A stretch of DNA of 64,000 bases from Rhizophlyctis rosea (taxonomy: Eukaryota; Chytridiomycota; Chytridiomycetes; Rhizophlyctidales; Rhizophlyctidaceae): contig JADGJC010000177.1 in assembly GCA_027596075.1 (NCBI GenBank), forward strand, positions 1 through 64,000, read 5' to 3'. Below the pieces are notes generated by a model. The model saw nothing but the letters and a program-made list of their open reading frames with translations. It had not been told where the DNA came from and made no database searches. A program made the translations under genes and the position numbers. Shown in pieces: positions 43,648-53,832 of the stretch (positions within the stretch are counted from its first letter, which is position 1; the number at the start of each line of letters is the position of its first letter).

Positions 43648-45126
43648 ATGGGGGATTCAGCGCAACACCTTCTCTCACTGAAGGTGATGCGGCTATCGCG
43701 TCCCGCCTTCGTCCTCGCCAACCCCCTTCCCTACGAGCCGTCACCAGGATTGCTTGGAGAAGAAGCTTTAGCCAACATTGCTGCCGATGAAGTAACCGAG
43801 CTCAGAACTCCCATAGGAGAACTCATCTACCCGGATCAAACAAATATAGACCCCTCCTCACCACCTGCCTTGCGACTTGGCGAATTTGGGCTAAGCAACT
43901 TTCTGGCGCTACCGTCCTCGTTCGGCAACATATACCTCGGTGAAACCTTCTCCTCCTACCTTTGCATAAACAATGAAAGCGGAGCCGCTGTTCAGGAAGT
44001 TGGAATTAAGTGCGAGCTGCAAACCTCCTCGCAACGCTTTACCCTCGCAGACACTCTCGCCACCCTCTCCAGCCCGACATTTTCCAACCTCCCCGCCGGT
44101 ACTCTCACTCCACCACGCTCTCCCGCTACCCCCGCACGCGTTTCCCTCCTGCCCACACAGTCTGCTGAATTCATGGTGCACCATGAGATCAAAGAGTTGG
44201 GTATTCACATTCTCGTATGTTCTGTCCATTATACCACCCCTGAACGGGAGAGGAAATTCTTTCGCAAATTTTACAAGTTTCAAGTACTGAATCCTTTAGC
44301 GGTCAAAACGAAAGTAAACACACTACAGGATGGGAGAGTGCTGCTCGAGGCTCAGGTGCAGAATGTGGCGGGTACACCAATGTTTCTTGAACGGATGCGG
44401 TTCGAGGCTAGCCCGCTGTTCAACCATAGCGACCTGAATTCGATAATAGAGCCAAACGTAGGAGGGGAAAATATGACGGGACTGGTAGAAACGGCTGCAG
44501 GGGGGCTGGCGGGAGAAGCGCTATTGGCCGGCAATCAGCTTGATCGAAAAGAACACCAAACTACCACGCCCCAAACCACATCAGTGTTTGGCTCTACAAA
44601 TTACCTAAATCCGCAAGATACCCGACAATACCTCTACATGCTACGACCCAAAACACCTCACGACCCGCTCGCACGCACCACTCCAACCCTCGGAAAACTC
44701 GACATAATCTGGCGCACACAACTCGGACAGACTGGTCGCCTTCAAACATCACAACTCAGCCGCAAAGTTCCACCACTCGATCCTTATGAAATCACTGTCA
44801 CTCGAATGCCTCAAATAGTGCAAGCCGAGTTGCCTTTCACCGTCTCCTGCCGCATCCGTAACAATAGTGCTTCAGAACGCTTGCATATTTCTATAGCAGG
44901 GGTAAAGAGCAAAATGAGTTCGGTGCTTTTAAGTGGGCCGAGCGAGAAACAGTTGGGAGTAGTAGAGGCGCAGGAGCATGTAGATTTTGACTTGGAGTTT
45001 TTCCCGTTGTTGGCCGGAATGCACAAAATCACTGGGTTGAAGATTTCGGAGGCCATATCGGGGACGAGTAGGGATGTTGATAGTTTAGCGGATGTGTATG
45101 TAGCTGCCGGAGAGCTGGCGAGATAA
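43648..45126 (+). CDS. TRAPPC13: TRAPP complex subunit 13
   Basis: This is a subunit of a TRAPP tethering complex (TRAPPIII/II-type) acting in Golgi traffic and autophagy through Rab GTPase activation. It is a single 492-aa exon. Start MGDSAQHLLSLKVMRLSRPAF parallels the LLALKVMRL start of human TRAPPC13. Further matches are ALPSSFGNIYLGETFSSYLCINNES, VKCELQTSSQR-equivalent IKCELQTSSQRF, MVHHEIKELGIHILVCSVHYTT and RKFFRKFYKFQVLNPLAVKTK. A Pro/Thr-rich insert lies at about residues 140-165. The C-terminal half holds beta-sandwich modules (LDIIWRTQLGQTGRLQTS). It is somewhat longer than the human protein. The lack of introns is unusual in this window. Confidence 0.95.
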   Translation: MGDSAQHLLSLKVMRLSRPAFVLANPLPYEPSPGLLGEEALANIAADEVTELRTPIGELIYPDQTNIDPSSPPALRLGEFGLSNFLALPSSFGNIYLGETFSSYLCINNESGAAVQEVGIKCELQTSSQRFTLADTLATLSSPTFSNLPAGTLTPPRSPATPARVSLLPTQSAEFMVHHEIKELGIHILVCSVHYTTPERERKFFRKFYKFQVLNPLAVKTKVNTLQDGRVLLEAQVQNVAGTPMFLERMRFEASPLFNHSDLNSIIEPNVGGENMTGLVETAAGGLAGEALLAGNQLDRKEHQTTTPQTTSVFGSTNYLNPQDTRQYLYMLRPKTPHDPLARTTPTLGKLDIIWRTQLGQTGRLQTSQLSRKVPPLDPYEITVTRMPQIVQAELPFTVSCRIRNNSASERLHISIAGVKSKMSSVLLSGPSEKQLGVVEAQEHVDFDLEFFPLLAGMHKITGLKISEAISGTSRDVDSLADVYVAAGELAR

Positions 45127-45457
45127 CTGTAAATAGAACGGGTACTGGTTGTGGCTGCTATGATCATGCGATCCGAGCATCTACCACCACACGTCGAAGG
45201 CGCTTCCTTGTTGTGGGAAAGCTGTTGTTCATTTCGTCTGCCATTTTGTCTGGGCCAAAGGACAAGGCGATTGACGCGTTCCAGTATAACCATATTTGGT
45301 CAATCCAATTTGTGGAACAATTTTCCCTTTCCCAAAAGGTCCCAAGTTTTCGCCTGCGACTTTCTCCATTCTGTTCCCACGCTCCCACAAACTTCACATC
45401 AAAATTCAATACCGGAAATATCAGTACATAGGCATAACGGTGTTTGATGGAGTTGCG
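45127..45457. other. Spacer TRAPPC13 to DNA ligase
   Basis: It holds the 3' flank of TRAPPC13 and the ligase promoter. The frame of ligase exon 1 extends upstream without an ATG. No other feature is seen. Confidence 0.45.
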
Positions 45458-48400
45458 ATGGACTCGGAAGGGTTCCCCTTCTGGGTGGTTACGGAACTTT
45501 TAGAGAGTGTGAGACTGCGCCGTATGAAGAATGCTGTAGTCCCCCGCTGACGCTTCAATATAAACAAACAGCTTGAGCAAATTAGCGTTCAAATACAGGA
45601 CCAGAAGTTGAACCGAGAAACGCAACGGACACTTCTCCAGAAAAGGGTTCGGGGCTGGGTCAACCAAAGTCTCAAGGCAGACCAAAGAGAAGGCAAAAAG
45701 TGTTTCGAAAATCACTTGCACGACAGCTTCCGCTGTCTCTTGCCCTGTGTGAGCATTGCTAGATACATTCTGCCTATGTGAACTCCAGGCTGATCAGCAC
45801 ACTTAGCAAGACTTTGGGCGTAAGTATCATCTTAGAGAACACGCACTTGTGAATCTTCTGCAGCAAGCGCAAGGGATCAAGGGGACAAGCAGAGGTCGGA
45901 GACTCGCCAAGTGGAAGGACGGATGCGGCCAGGATGGGCAAGGGAACTTGGGTGCTGTCTATGCTTCGATTGTGGTTGCACAAGTAAGCTGTAGGCATTG
46001 CTTAGGAATGGCTCAGATACATGTGCTTATACAGCCGATTCTAGAAAGGCCAATCGATGAGCGTTGGATGGGTGAATGAGTTATTGGATGAACTCGCGAC
46101 GTTCAGTCCCTATACTACTACAACAGGTAATGGTACATCTCCTTCAGGCAATTGCTTTGACCTCCGTATGAATCGCTGATGCTCGATGAATCCTCAGAGA
46201 CCGGACAACGACCGCAGCCATCATCTAGAAGCAGACAGGATGTTATAAATGATTTATTTGGGGTTGGTCTGCCGTGCCTCTGCCTTGTAATTGTTGATTT
46301 GCTCAAGACCATACATACAGAATGTGACTGCAACTGAAGCCAAATGGCTGATCCGTATCATCTTGAAGGACATGGCTCCACTCATCTTCAAATTTCACCA
46401 CATCCTGCAAGCTTTCCACTCCTACCTGCCCATGCTGCACAAATTGTGAGTCAATACATTTTATGTTTTCCATTTTGTCTGATTCCTTACACTCATTTAG
46501 TCAGACGGACTTGAGAGTGACCGCAGACAGATTCAGACTGCTGCTGCATGACAATGTTCCACCAGACACATCCTTCAGTGAGGATCCAGACTTGTTCCGA
46601 AGCGTCATGAGCAGATACGGTCGTGCTGTTCTTGGAACATGCATATCCAGCATGGAATGCAATCAAGGTCGATCTCCTGCACATGCGATATTCCAAATGC
46701 AGAAGGAGGGGGAGAGGGAGTTCTATGTGGATGTTAAATATGATGGGGAAAGGTTTGCATGCATGAAATCTGTGATTTACTTTCAAAGACTGATCATTTC
46801 AAGTAGAATGCAAATCCATTTTGATAGCACATCAAAGCATGTTCCGATTCTGATCTTTAGCAAAAGTCGACGAAATAGTACGCAGGATAGAAAACGAAGT
46901 CATGAGTAAGTGCCAGTAGCATCTTTGTCCCCACCTTGGTGTCTCATTTTCATACATTTGTTTTCAGCATTATCAGAGCGGCTTTGGGTCACCCGCATTC
47001 ATTACCAATCAACCAGACCTTCCACTCTCTCAACAAATCCAAAGTGACCAATTGCATATTGGAGGGCGAGCTATTAGTCTATGATGAGGATGAGGACAGG
47101 ATTGAACAGTTTGGTGGAATCAGGGACTTTTGGCCGTATGACATCAAGCCAAATGGAACTACTCATCCTAAACCCAAACTAGAGTATGTGTTGTCTTTTT
47201 TGAAGAGTGTACCTTTGGTGATGAGCCAACGTATAGCTAACAATGACATTTCAGACGAATCGAAACGGGACGTCGTCACTTGATGATTGCGTTCTTTGAT
47301 GTGCTATACCTCAACAATGAGGATCTTGTGTTTCAGCGATTCGCGGAAAGGAGAAAAGTTCTCCAAGATATTATCCGGTGTCTACCTAAATGGGTAGGTG
47401 TGAAGTGTAGCAGAAAAAGGCTTCTCTCTGTTTTGATCCCTGAGTTGCATATGATCAGGCAATTTTGAGCGAAACAAGGAAATTCACAGTTCCATCCGGT
47501 GAAATTGCTTTGTCAGATGTGACGGTAAGGAAGGGCATTCCACATTACTTGAAACAAGCAACTTACATATCTACCAGCCATTTAGCACTTTCTATACGGA
47601 AGTTATATCACGCCCAGCAGAAGGTGTCATCGTCAAAGGTGCAAACTCTTTCTACAAAGCGGGAAAGAGGGGTCATTGGTTGAAGGTAGGAGTCGAAGTC
47701 AACCTGAATTTCGAAAACACCGATATCATCTGCTAATTATGCGAGCAGGTGAAGCCAGACTACCAAGAAGGGGGTGGTGACAGTGCCGAATATGCAGTCA
47801 TTGGTGGAAAATTTGATCCCCGAGAGCATTTTCATAATTTCAGTATGTCAACGATTAGTATGGAGAAGAAGTCATGTTCTTTCAACGTTGACCATTCTTT
47901 GCAGCCTTGGAAGACTTTTCGGACCTTATGAATGTCTTCTATATTGGATGTTTGACTAACAAGGATGAAGTCATGAATATGGACGCAAAGGTATCAACAG
48001 TGAAAAGTTTTGACCAAGTACTTCCATCAACTGATCAGGTGCTCTCTCAGCCTTGTTTCAAGATCATATTCAGCTTCTCCGCGGGCTTTTCCGGCCAAGA
48101 GTTGAAGACATTCTGTGGTAACTTGTCGCGGCACAGGGTGAAACGGAAAGACAATACAGGTGTTAAGGTAAGGACTAGTCTGTGGCGCACTAAAATAGAC
48201 GGTGCATGAATCGATTACTTACTGGCATGACCAGTCTTTACCATATGATTTTGAGATCCGCACCGACCAACCCGACTTCCTCTTCACAAAACCCCACGCC
48301 GTCGAACTGAAAGGCGGTAGCTTTGTCCAGAACCACGGAAGCGGCCACTGGACCCTGCGCCATCCACGGCTAGTTCGACAATGCGGCACAGATCGAGACT

Positions 48401-50201
48401 GGCGAGATTGCGTCACGTATCAGGAGTTGCAAGAAATGGGCCAGGCATCACTGCACCCTATTGATGTTCCTGAGAATGTTCGGAAATTGGAGGAATTGGT
48501 CATGGCGGTGAATCGGAAACATGTGCAGGCGGGGAGGGCGACGACGGTTAGGCGGGAGGCGAAAGTTTCGATTGGAGCTGTGGAGACGGGGAAAATGTGG
48601 GGTGGAGTGATAGGCTCTGTGGAGAGTGACGAAAACACAAACCCTTCCATGGAATCCTACCAGACAACAAACGATGGCAGCCTGGAAGAGATATCATTAA
48701 AATCGGTCGAGAGCTCAATATCGGAAGGGCGTAAAGGGAAACGAAGCGAAAGTCCCAAGAAGGAAAGTTTGTGTGCCAGTGCGGTCCAATCACTTCTGGG
48801 ATCAGCGTCATGCTCCACCACTACGTCCACTATATCCGTCGACTCTACAGGCGAGCCGAAGCGGAATACTCACCTTTTGGAGAAGGACCTTAAGAGGAAT
48901 GATGGCGGTACTTCCTTTCTGTGGGAGGGAAATGCTGTTGGAGAAATGTTTGAATCAAGGGACCGGAGGGTGTGGCAACCGGTACCGCGGATTGACACGG
49001 CTCATGCACCTCCACTACTGCTTGCCTCGTCATCTGGCTTGGAATTGGTACCTTCCGCCAACAAGATGCTAAATCCACCAACCGGTCTTGCACCTTTGTG
49101 GACGGATGAGATTGATGAAGAAGATGTTGTTCCCTTACCTCCCGTTGCACTGCATTACGATCTTGGACCAACAGCAGATGATTTCACCACCTTGTCCAGC
49201 TCAGCTTCCCTTGCCGACGAGACAAAACCGTTCGCTGGTGAGATGGATGATGACCACATTGGGACGATTGGTGTCGAAGATGTATGTGTTGAAGCTTTGC
49301 GGAAGCCATCAGTGGCAGCTTCAGGGATCAGAACGGGATCGGATCTGGGGCCGGGGAGTGCTCGTGTTGATGCGGATTGTAGGGTTACAAGTTCATGGGA
49401 TGACGTGCAGTCGATTGATTTGGGGCTTGGTGTCGATGATTTTCGGCCGCCTGAGCTCTCGTCTGACCTCGATTTCGAGACACATTCAGGAATACCTGAG
49501 TCTGTGGACCTTGGCGGGGATACTTCGGTCCCAACGGACGAAGTGCAGGAGTTCAGGGACCACATCACTCCTATGGATATGCCAATCCTAAACAAGCACA
49601 ACTGGCAGCTAGACATCATACCTCCATCACCACAATTATTTGCGCAACCTCTTCCCTCACCCGCCGCACTCGACGCAATCCTGCGCGGTCAGATCTTATT
49701 CCCTATTCCTGAAATGTGTAACGTCTTTGTACCTAGATGTAGCGAGTTCCATGCCCCATTGCAGAGGATGGTCCGAAGACGAGGTCTGAGGATAGTGCAT
49801 GGGATTGAAGCATTGGTGGAGGGAGCGGGGTGGAGGGGAGGATATGCAGGGAAGGGTTGGAGGTGTGGGATGGTTGTTCTTGCACACGTGGATGGAGAGG
49901 ATACGACAGGGGTTGTGAAGAAGTTGGAGGAAGAGATAGGAATGAGGTGGGTGTTTTTGTTTTGCGCCACTCACTTGCTCGTGGAGTTGAGCTGATTATC
50001 GTGTCTTCCAGCCATTGTCAGCCCGGCGAAGTCCCCGACTTGAAGGTCGTCGTCGTCGTTCATTTTGATTTTCTGGCGGTAGAGGCTGGGGAGAGTGATG
50101 TCGATTGGGAGGAGGTGGGAATGATGTGGGCAGGGCATCCGATTCATGGAGTCTGGCGATCACCTCCACTTTCCGATACCAATACAGACAATCTGTGTTA
50201 A
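45458..50201 (+). CDS. ATP-dependent DNA ligase, LIG4-related
   Basis: Predicted to seal DNA ends, as LIG4 does in non-homologous joining. Exon 1 (45458-45535, MDSEGFPFWVVTELLE) joins by a 36-nt intron to an exon with FRCLLPC. Further exons give LISTLSKTLG, the DNA-binding domain (RLAKWKDGC, SVGWVNELLDELA) and TATEAKWLIRIILKDM. Motif I is FYVDVKYDGERMQIHF with nucleophile Lys, completed across an intron near 46755-46806. Then come CILEGELLVYDEDEDRIEQFG, HLMIAFFDVLYLNNEDL, EGVIVKGANSFYKAGKRGHWLKVKPDY, MNVFYIGCLTNKDEV, GFSGQELKTFCGNLSRHRVKRKDNTGVK and PYDFEIRTDQPDFLF, with LRHPRLVR..DRDWRDCVTYQELQEMG. A Ser-rich acidic region of over 350 residues follows (48600-49700). The end (LKVVVVVHFDFLAVEAG) is not a clear BRCT pair. 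It may be the fungal ligase family beside LIG4 rather than true LIG4. Confidence 0.88.
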
Positions 50202-50673
50202 TACTGCCCAGAATGACCTCCTGCGACGTGTATGTGATACAACTTCGATGCGTGCGACTGTTTACAATTGATCGCGTGATCTAGCCTGAAATATCCACAT
50301 TGATTGTCGACTCTTTGGCGATCAATTGAAAGCGAACCTTCAACTTCATTGCAGTATATCGGAGTTCTATGAACATCGACATTTCGCATCCCGAAATGCT
50401 GCAATGCGTGGGAAAAAAGGTGGGAAACTGAAGAAGGTCAAGAGAGGACTTTTGACGGGTTGACCTCCGAAAAGCCCGTTTGGGTCCGAAATCTCCGAAC
50501 GTGGAAATTCGCCAAGTCGGACGTGGCGGTGTTTTACCGGCTCATTTAGGGTGGCGGTGCAAGGGGAGGAAATTCAATAAAGCCAGCCAAAGCTTCCAAA
50601 ACTCGCTTTACACCACAAAACATTTCAACAAATTCAACCTTTTGCACCAAAAGTCTTTGTCAAACTATTCACC
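50202..50673. promoter_or_regulatory. Spacer with promoter of the myristoylated-protein gene
   Basis: No gene is supported. The stretch just before 50674 is A/C-rich with an ACCATGG start context. No other feature is seen. Confidence 0.45.
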
Positions 50674-51225
50674 ATGGGCGCCGACCAATCATCCTTCGAA
50701 CCCCCTCCACCCAACCGCCGCATATCCTCAGGCTCCTCCGCCCACATCGAAACCCTCATCCCCCACGAACCAACCTCGGAAGCCGTCCGCCTCGTTGTAT
50801 CAGGCGGTTCCTCCCTCTCAGGCGAAGTCAATGCCCCCTGGCTCAACCTCGAGTTCTGGGTCAACACTGGGTCCAAAATCAAATTCAAGGGCAAGGTCAA
50901 CAATATCCGCATCATGTACCTCAATGGTGGGAGTGCTGTTGATTTAGGGAAAGTGGAATATGGAAGGTTGCTGGTGGAGGGGGATGTCATGGGGGGTTCG
51001 TCGTTGACACCTGGGAAGGTTGTGAAGAGGTCGCCGGATCAGATTGTTGGTCCACCTGGTGGGACGGGGTGGGCTAGTTTACCTCCACCTGCGCCTGCCG
51101 CCTCCTCAGCTCCTGTCAACAATGCTCAGTCCGCCTCCTCGTCTCAAATACCTCTTGGTGCTCCACCCCAGTACGAAGATTCCGGTCCATCTCAGTTCAC
51201 ATCTGACAGGAAAGACAAGTATTAA
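50674..51225 (+). CDS. Predicted N-myristoylated small protein with PPxY motif, 183 aa
   Basis: Unknown family, one exon, start in the strong context ACCATGG. The N-terminus MGADQSS fits the N-myristoylation rule (Gly2, Ser6). Residues 35-115 form a compact beta-rich module with repeated turns (VVSGGSSLSG, MYLNGGSAVD, DVMGGSSL), which could be a small beta-solenoid. The C-terminal third is Pro/Ala/Ser-rich and disordered, with PPQY at 164-167 followed by acidic residues, a WW-domain ligand. A membrane-anchored PPxY protein suggests an arrestin-like or Rsp5-recruiting role, which is inference. A strong promoter-like A/C-rich 5' leader and clean frame support it as real. Confidence 0.75.
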   Translation: MGADQSSFEPPPPNRRISSGSSAHIETLIPHEPTSEAVRLVVSGGSSLSGEVNAPWLNLEFWVNTGSKIKFKGKVNNIRIMYLNGGSAVDLGKVEYGRLLVEGDVMGGSSLTPGKVVKRSPDQIVGPPGGTGWASLPPPAPAASSAPVNNAQSASSSQIPLGAPPQYEDSGPSQFTSDRKDKY

Positions 51226-51615
51226 ACTGTTTAACTTGCTCAATCATCCGTGTTGTTTCTCTCTCCATGTATAAGCTAGCGACTTTGTGATTCATTGTAT
51301 TATCTTCATGTAAATAAGATGTATGTGCTTTAAGTTGTACTCTACGAGGTGAAGTTAAGTGGAATCAATCGTGGCCAGTGCTTGCTGCCAATGGACTGAA
51401 TTGACAAGATACAATATGAAAGCCGGTTCCAAAATGGTGATGCTGGAACCATGCGGCTCTACAATTGGATGGGTGCACATACTATATTGTGGGAATGACT
51501 AAAGTAACTGCAGTGCGCCTAAATATGCGATTCGAGGCATCTAAGCAGTCAAACTGTCAAGGTTGTCCCCTCTTCACGAATCCCGGCACGCAAGCGCCCG
51601 TTTGACGCGCCCTCC
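51226..51615. other. Convergent 3' spacer
   Basis: It lies between two convergent genes. It is AT-rich near 51290-51360 and holds no supported ORF. Confidence 0.45.
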
Positions 51616-52128
51616 TCAATTCCATCGCCACCCCACTACCCAAGTATCTACAAAATACCCTGTCACAAATGCGTAAACCATTTTATGTGCTAAATCTAAA
51701 ACCTGCTCATTCGCCGGCCACGTCCACGGTAGGGCCCCAACTCCGGTGACATTCTCCAGTGTCTGGTCAATGGCCAATCGCACCCCGGTGAATAGGAAAC
51801 TTGCGAACGGGCCCGCCACACCGTTGTAGGCCATTATCGCGCGAATGCCGCCACCAAGGATGCCTTGACTCCAGTGCATTGCGTGGTTGAGGTAGAGCAT
51901 GTTGCTGCTGTTGGGAGTCAGGTTTAGGAGGCGGGCAAGGGTAAGGCCGGGAACGTAAGAGTTTGGACGGTTGGTGATGAGCTGTTCGAGTTTTTCGCCG
52001 AGGGTCATAACTGCGACACCTAGAATGCCTGCGCCTAGACCGTAGGTGAATGCTGTGCCGAGGCCGAGCCGAGTGGTGGATCCCGCGGGGATGATGGGTA
52101 CCCAAGTACGTAGGGTGCGTTTGTCCAT
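51616..52128 (-). CDS. Conserved-looking 170-aa membrane protein, unknown function
   Basis: Single exon. Hydrophobic segments lie at about residues 20-43 (RLGLGTAFTYGLGAGILGVAVMTL), 90-125 (HWSQGILGGGIRAIMAYNGVAGPFASFLFTGVRLAID) and 145-165 (AHKMVYAFVTGYFVDTWVV). Polar marker strings are EKLEQLITNRPNSYVPGLTLARLLNL, NHAMHWSQG and DQTLENVTGVGALPWTWP. From memory these resemble a fungal family of uncharacterised membrane proteins; I cannot name it. There is no signal peptide. The charge pattern and lack of introns suggest an organelle or ER membrane protein, but this is a guess. Confidence 0.75.
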   Translation of the reverse strand: MDKRTLRTWVPIIPAGSTTRLGLGTAFTYGLGAGILGVAVMTLGEKLEQLITNRPNSYVPGLTLARLLNLTPNSSNMLYLNHAMHWSQGILGGGIRAIMAYNGVAGPFASFLFTGVRLAIDQTLENVTGVGALPWTWPANEQVLDLAHKMVYAFVTGYFVDTWVVGWRWN

Positions 52129-52921
52129 TTCAGTGGATGTTTCGGTGATGATTTAAAGTGCTTGGAGCCGATGACTGCCGATAGTACCGATTGAGAGTTT
52201 AGTTATTCGGAACAATTGTATGAGCACCGGTTGAAAGCGATTACAGGTGTGAAAGAGGTGAAAGATTGATTGGATTCACCGTCATTGAGTACCGGTACTA
52301 GGCTGCTGAATTCAGGACGCAACTTCATACCGTATTTCGATCAAGATGCCCATGACGTTTGTGTTGGGTGGGTGCTTAGGTAATCTGAGACTTTGGCCTT
52401 TGGCTCTTGATGCGGCTGGCGTGGGCTGGTGGGGATAATTATACCACTTGCAAAGGACATGCCACAACAAAAAAAACTCGAATGTATAAGTACATATTTA
52501 CAACTCGAACTCAATCCCCTTCGTCGCTGCTACGGTGCTACCTTGAAAGACGCTGGAAGCTTCAGTCCACGCAACCTTTTACTGATTCGTACTATTCGTC
52601 ATCTCTTATGAAATCATCCCCTTCATCCTGCACTACATAAGTAGAAAACAAATCAAACAAAGGACCAAAGACCTCAAAACAATGCATACACCTACAACCT
52701 TTCAGCCTCTCATTTTCCGAAAATGGATTGAAAGCTTCGCTGACCATGTTTGCACACCTCAAAGTTTCACATACTTGGTGATGTTCATCACATTCGCAGG
52801 TATTGTTGATTGGAGCAATGCGCGAAAGCCATGGGGATTCCTCCGCAAGGCAGTCATTATATGTTCTTCATTTGATATTTCCATAGAAAGGGTGGTTGAA
52901 TTCACACGCATCAAGGATACT
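52129..52921. other. Spacer, no clear gene
   Basis: It holds the 5' flank of the 170-aa gene and the 3' flank of the next minus gene. Short plus ORFs near 52407-52640 have no domain. Nothing else is seen. Confidence 0.45.
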
Positions 52922-53540
52922 TCAAGCAAAGCGATGCTCCTCTTGTACGCCACAACCCGTCACCCACCTGTACACACGGAAGTCAAGCATCGTCTCGTTA
53001 CACTTCAAATTGTTCCACAGGTCCGCTGTTATACCAACCCCCAAATTCCGCAACCCCAGTCCAGCCCGTCTACAAAGACCATCCGCCTTTACAATTTCCC
53101 TTATGCTAACAGGATCGTTACACTCAAGAGGCACAGGTCGTCTATCTTGCGCAAAAAACACCGTTTCAACCACATAGGGTATTGCCTCTGATGAATTTGA
53201 TTCCACTAATCCGGGGTGATAGAAATCGGACAGCGGTGGACCTGGAGGAGGCAGACGGAAGGTTTGGGTGGATGCGTTCATATCTGGGAGGAATCGGCAA
53301 ATTGGAGGTTCCGGCCAGTAAGGTCCATACATCTGCTCTTGAGATAATATTTGACCTGTTTGATGAAGTGGGTGAGGGAAACAGATTTTGTCGGTGGAAG
53401 ACTTCAGTGGAACCTTGACAGGTTGAATCATGAATCCAGTTTGTGGTGATTCGGCTTCCTGAAACAAGTGAAACATATTCGACGAGCGGAAGGCGATGTG
53501 ATATTAGGCAAATCAAGAGACTCCAAAGTAGCTTGTGCAT
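52922..53540 (-). CDS. Small, probably secreted protein with broken or mini-intron-split frame
   Basis: Unknown family. The start at 53540 gives a signal-peptide-like MHKLLWSLLICLISHRL. The long mature part lies one frame away (from about 53458 to 52922) and starts EAESPQTGFMIQP. It has proline-rich stretches (RLPPPGPPLSDFYHPG), two N-glycosylation sites (NAST, NSS) and several cysteines (PLECND, GLCRRAG, LKCNET, VTGCGVQEE). The two frames join in phase if a 25-nt GT...TTTCAG segment (about 53459-53483) is removed. That is shorter than any other intron here. A one-base assembly error or a real frameshift is an equally good reading. Without the first exon the protein would start at MFHLFQ and lack a signal. 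Confidence 0.5.
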
Positions 53541-53832
53541 TGTAAGTACATTTAATTGTTTAGCCTGTTTTGGAAAATGAGCTGGTTGCTGAAAACTGCA
53601 CTGTCGTTACAGCTTTGCAGATAGATCTCTCTGGCTGTGAACGCGTCTGCTGCGCCACAAACAGAGTCACCTGGTTCACACGCTCCATTGCTTGCAACTT
53701 GCACGCGCCTTACTTCAGCACCCACTTTCACATGTCAAGCGACCCGGCCACGTTCGTCAACAACACCACCTTCCTTCCCATCAAACCCTTCCACCACACT
53801 TGATCCCTTACTTCAGCATACCAGACACCGAC

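Noticed and set aside
48548..49619. Several antisense ORFs in the ligase C-terminal region
   Set aside because: They mirror the long Ser/Asp-rich plus-strand frame, which is continuous with the ligase.
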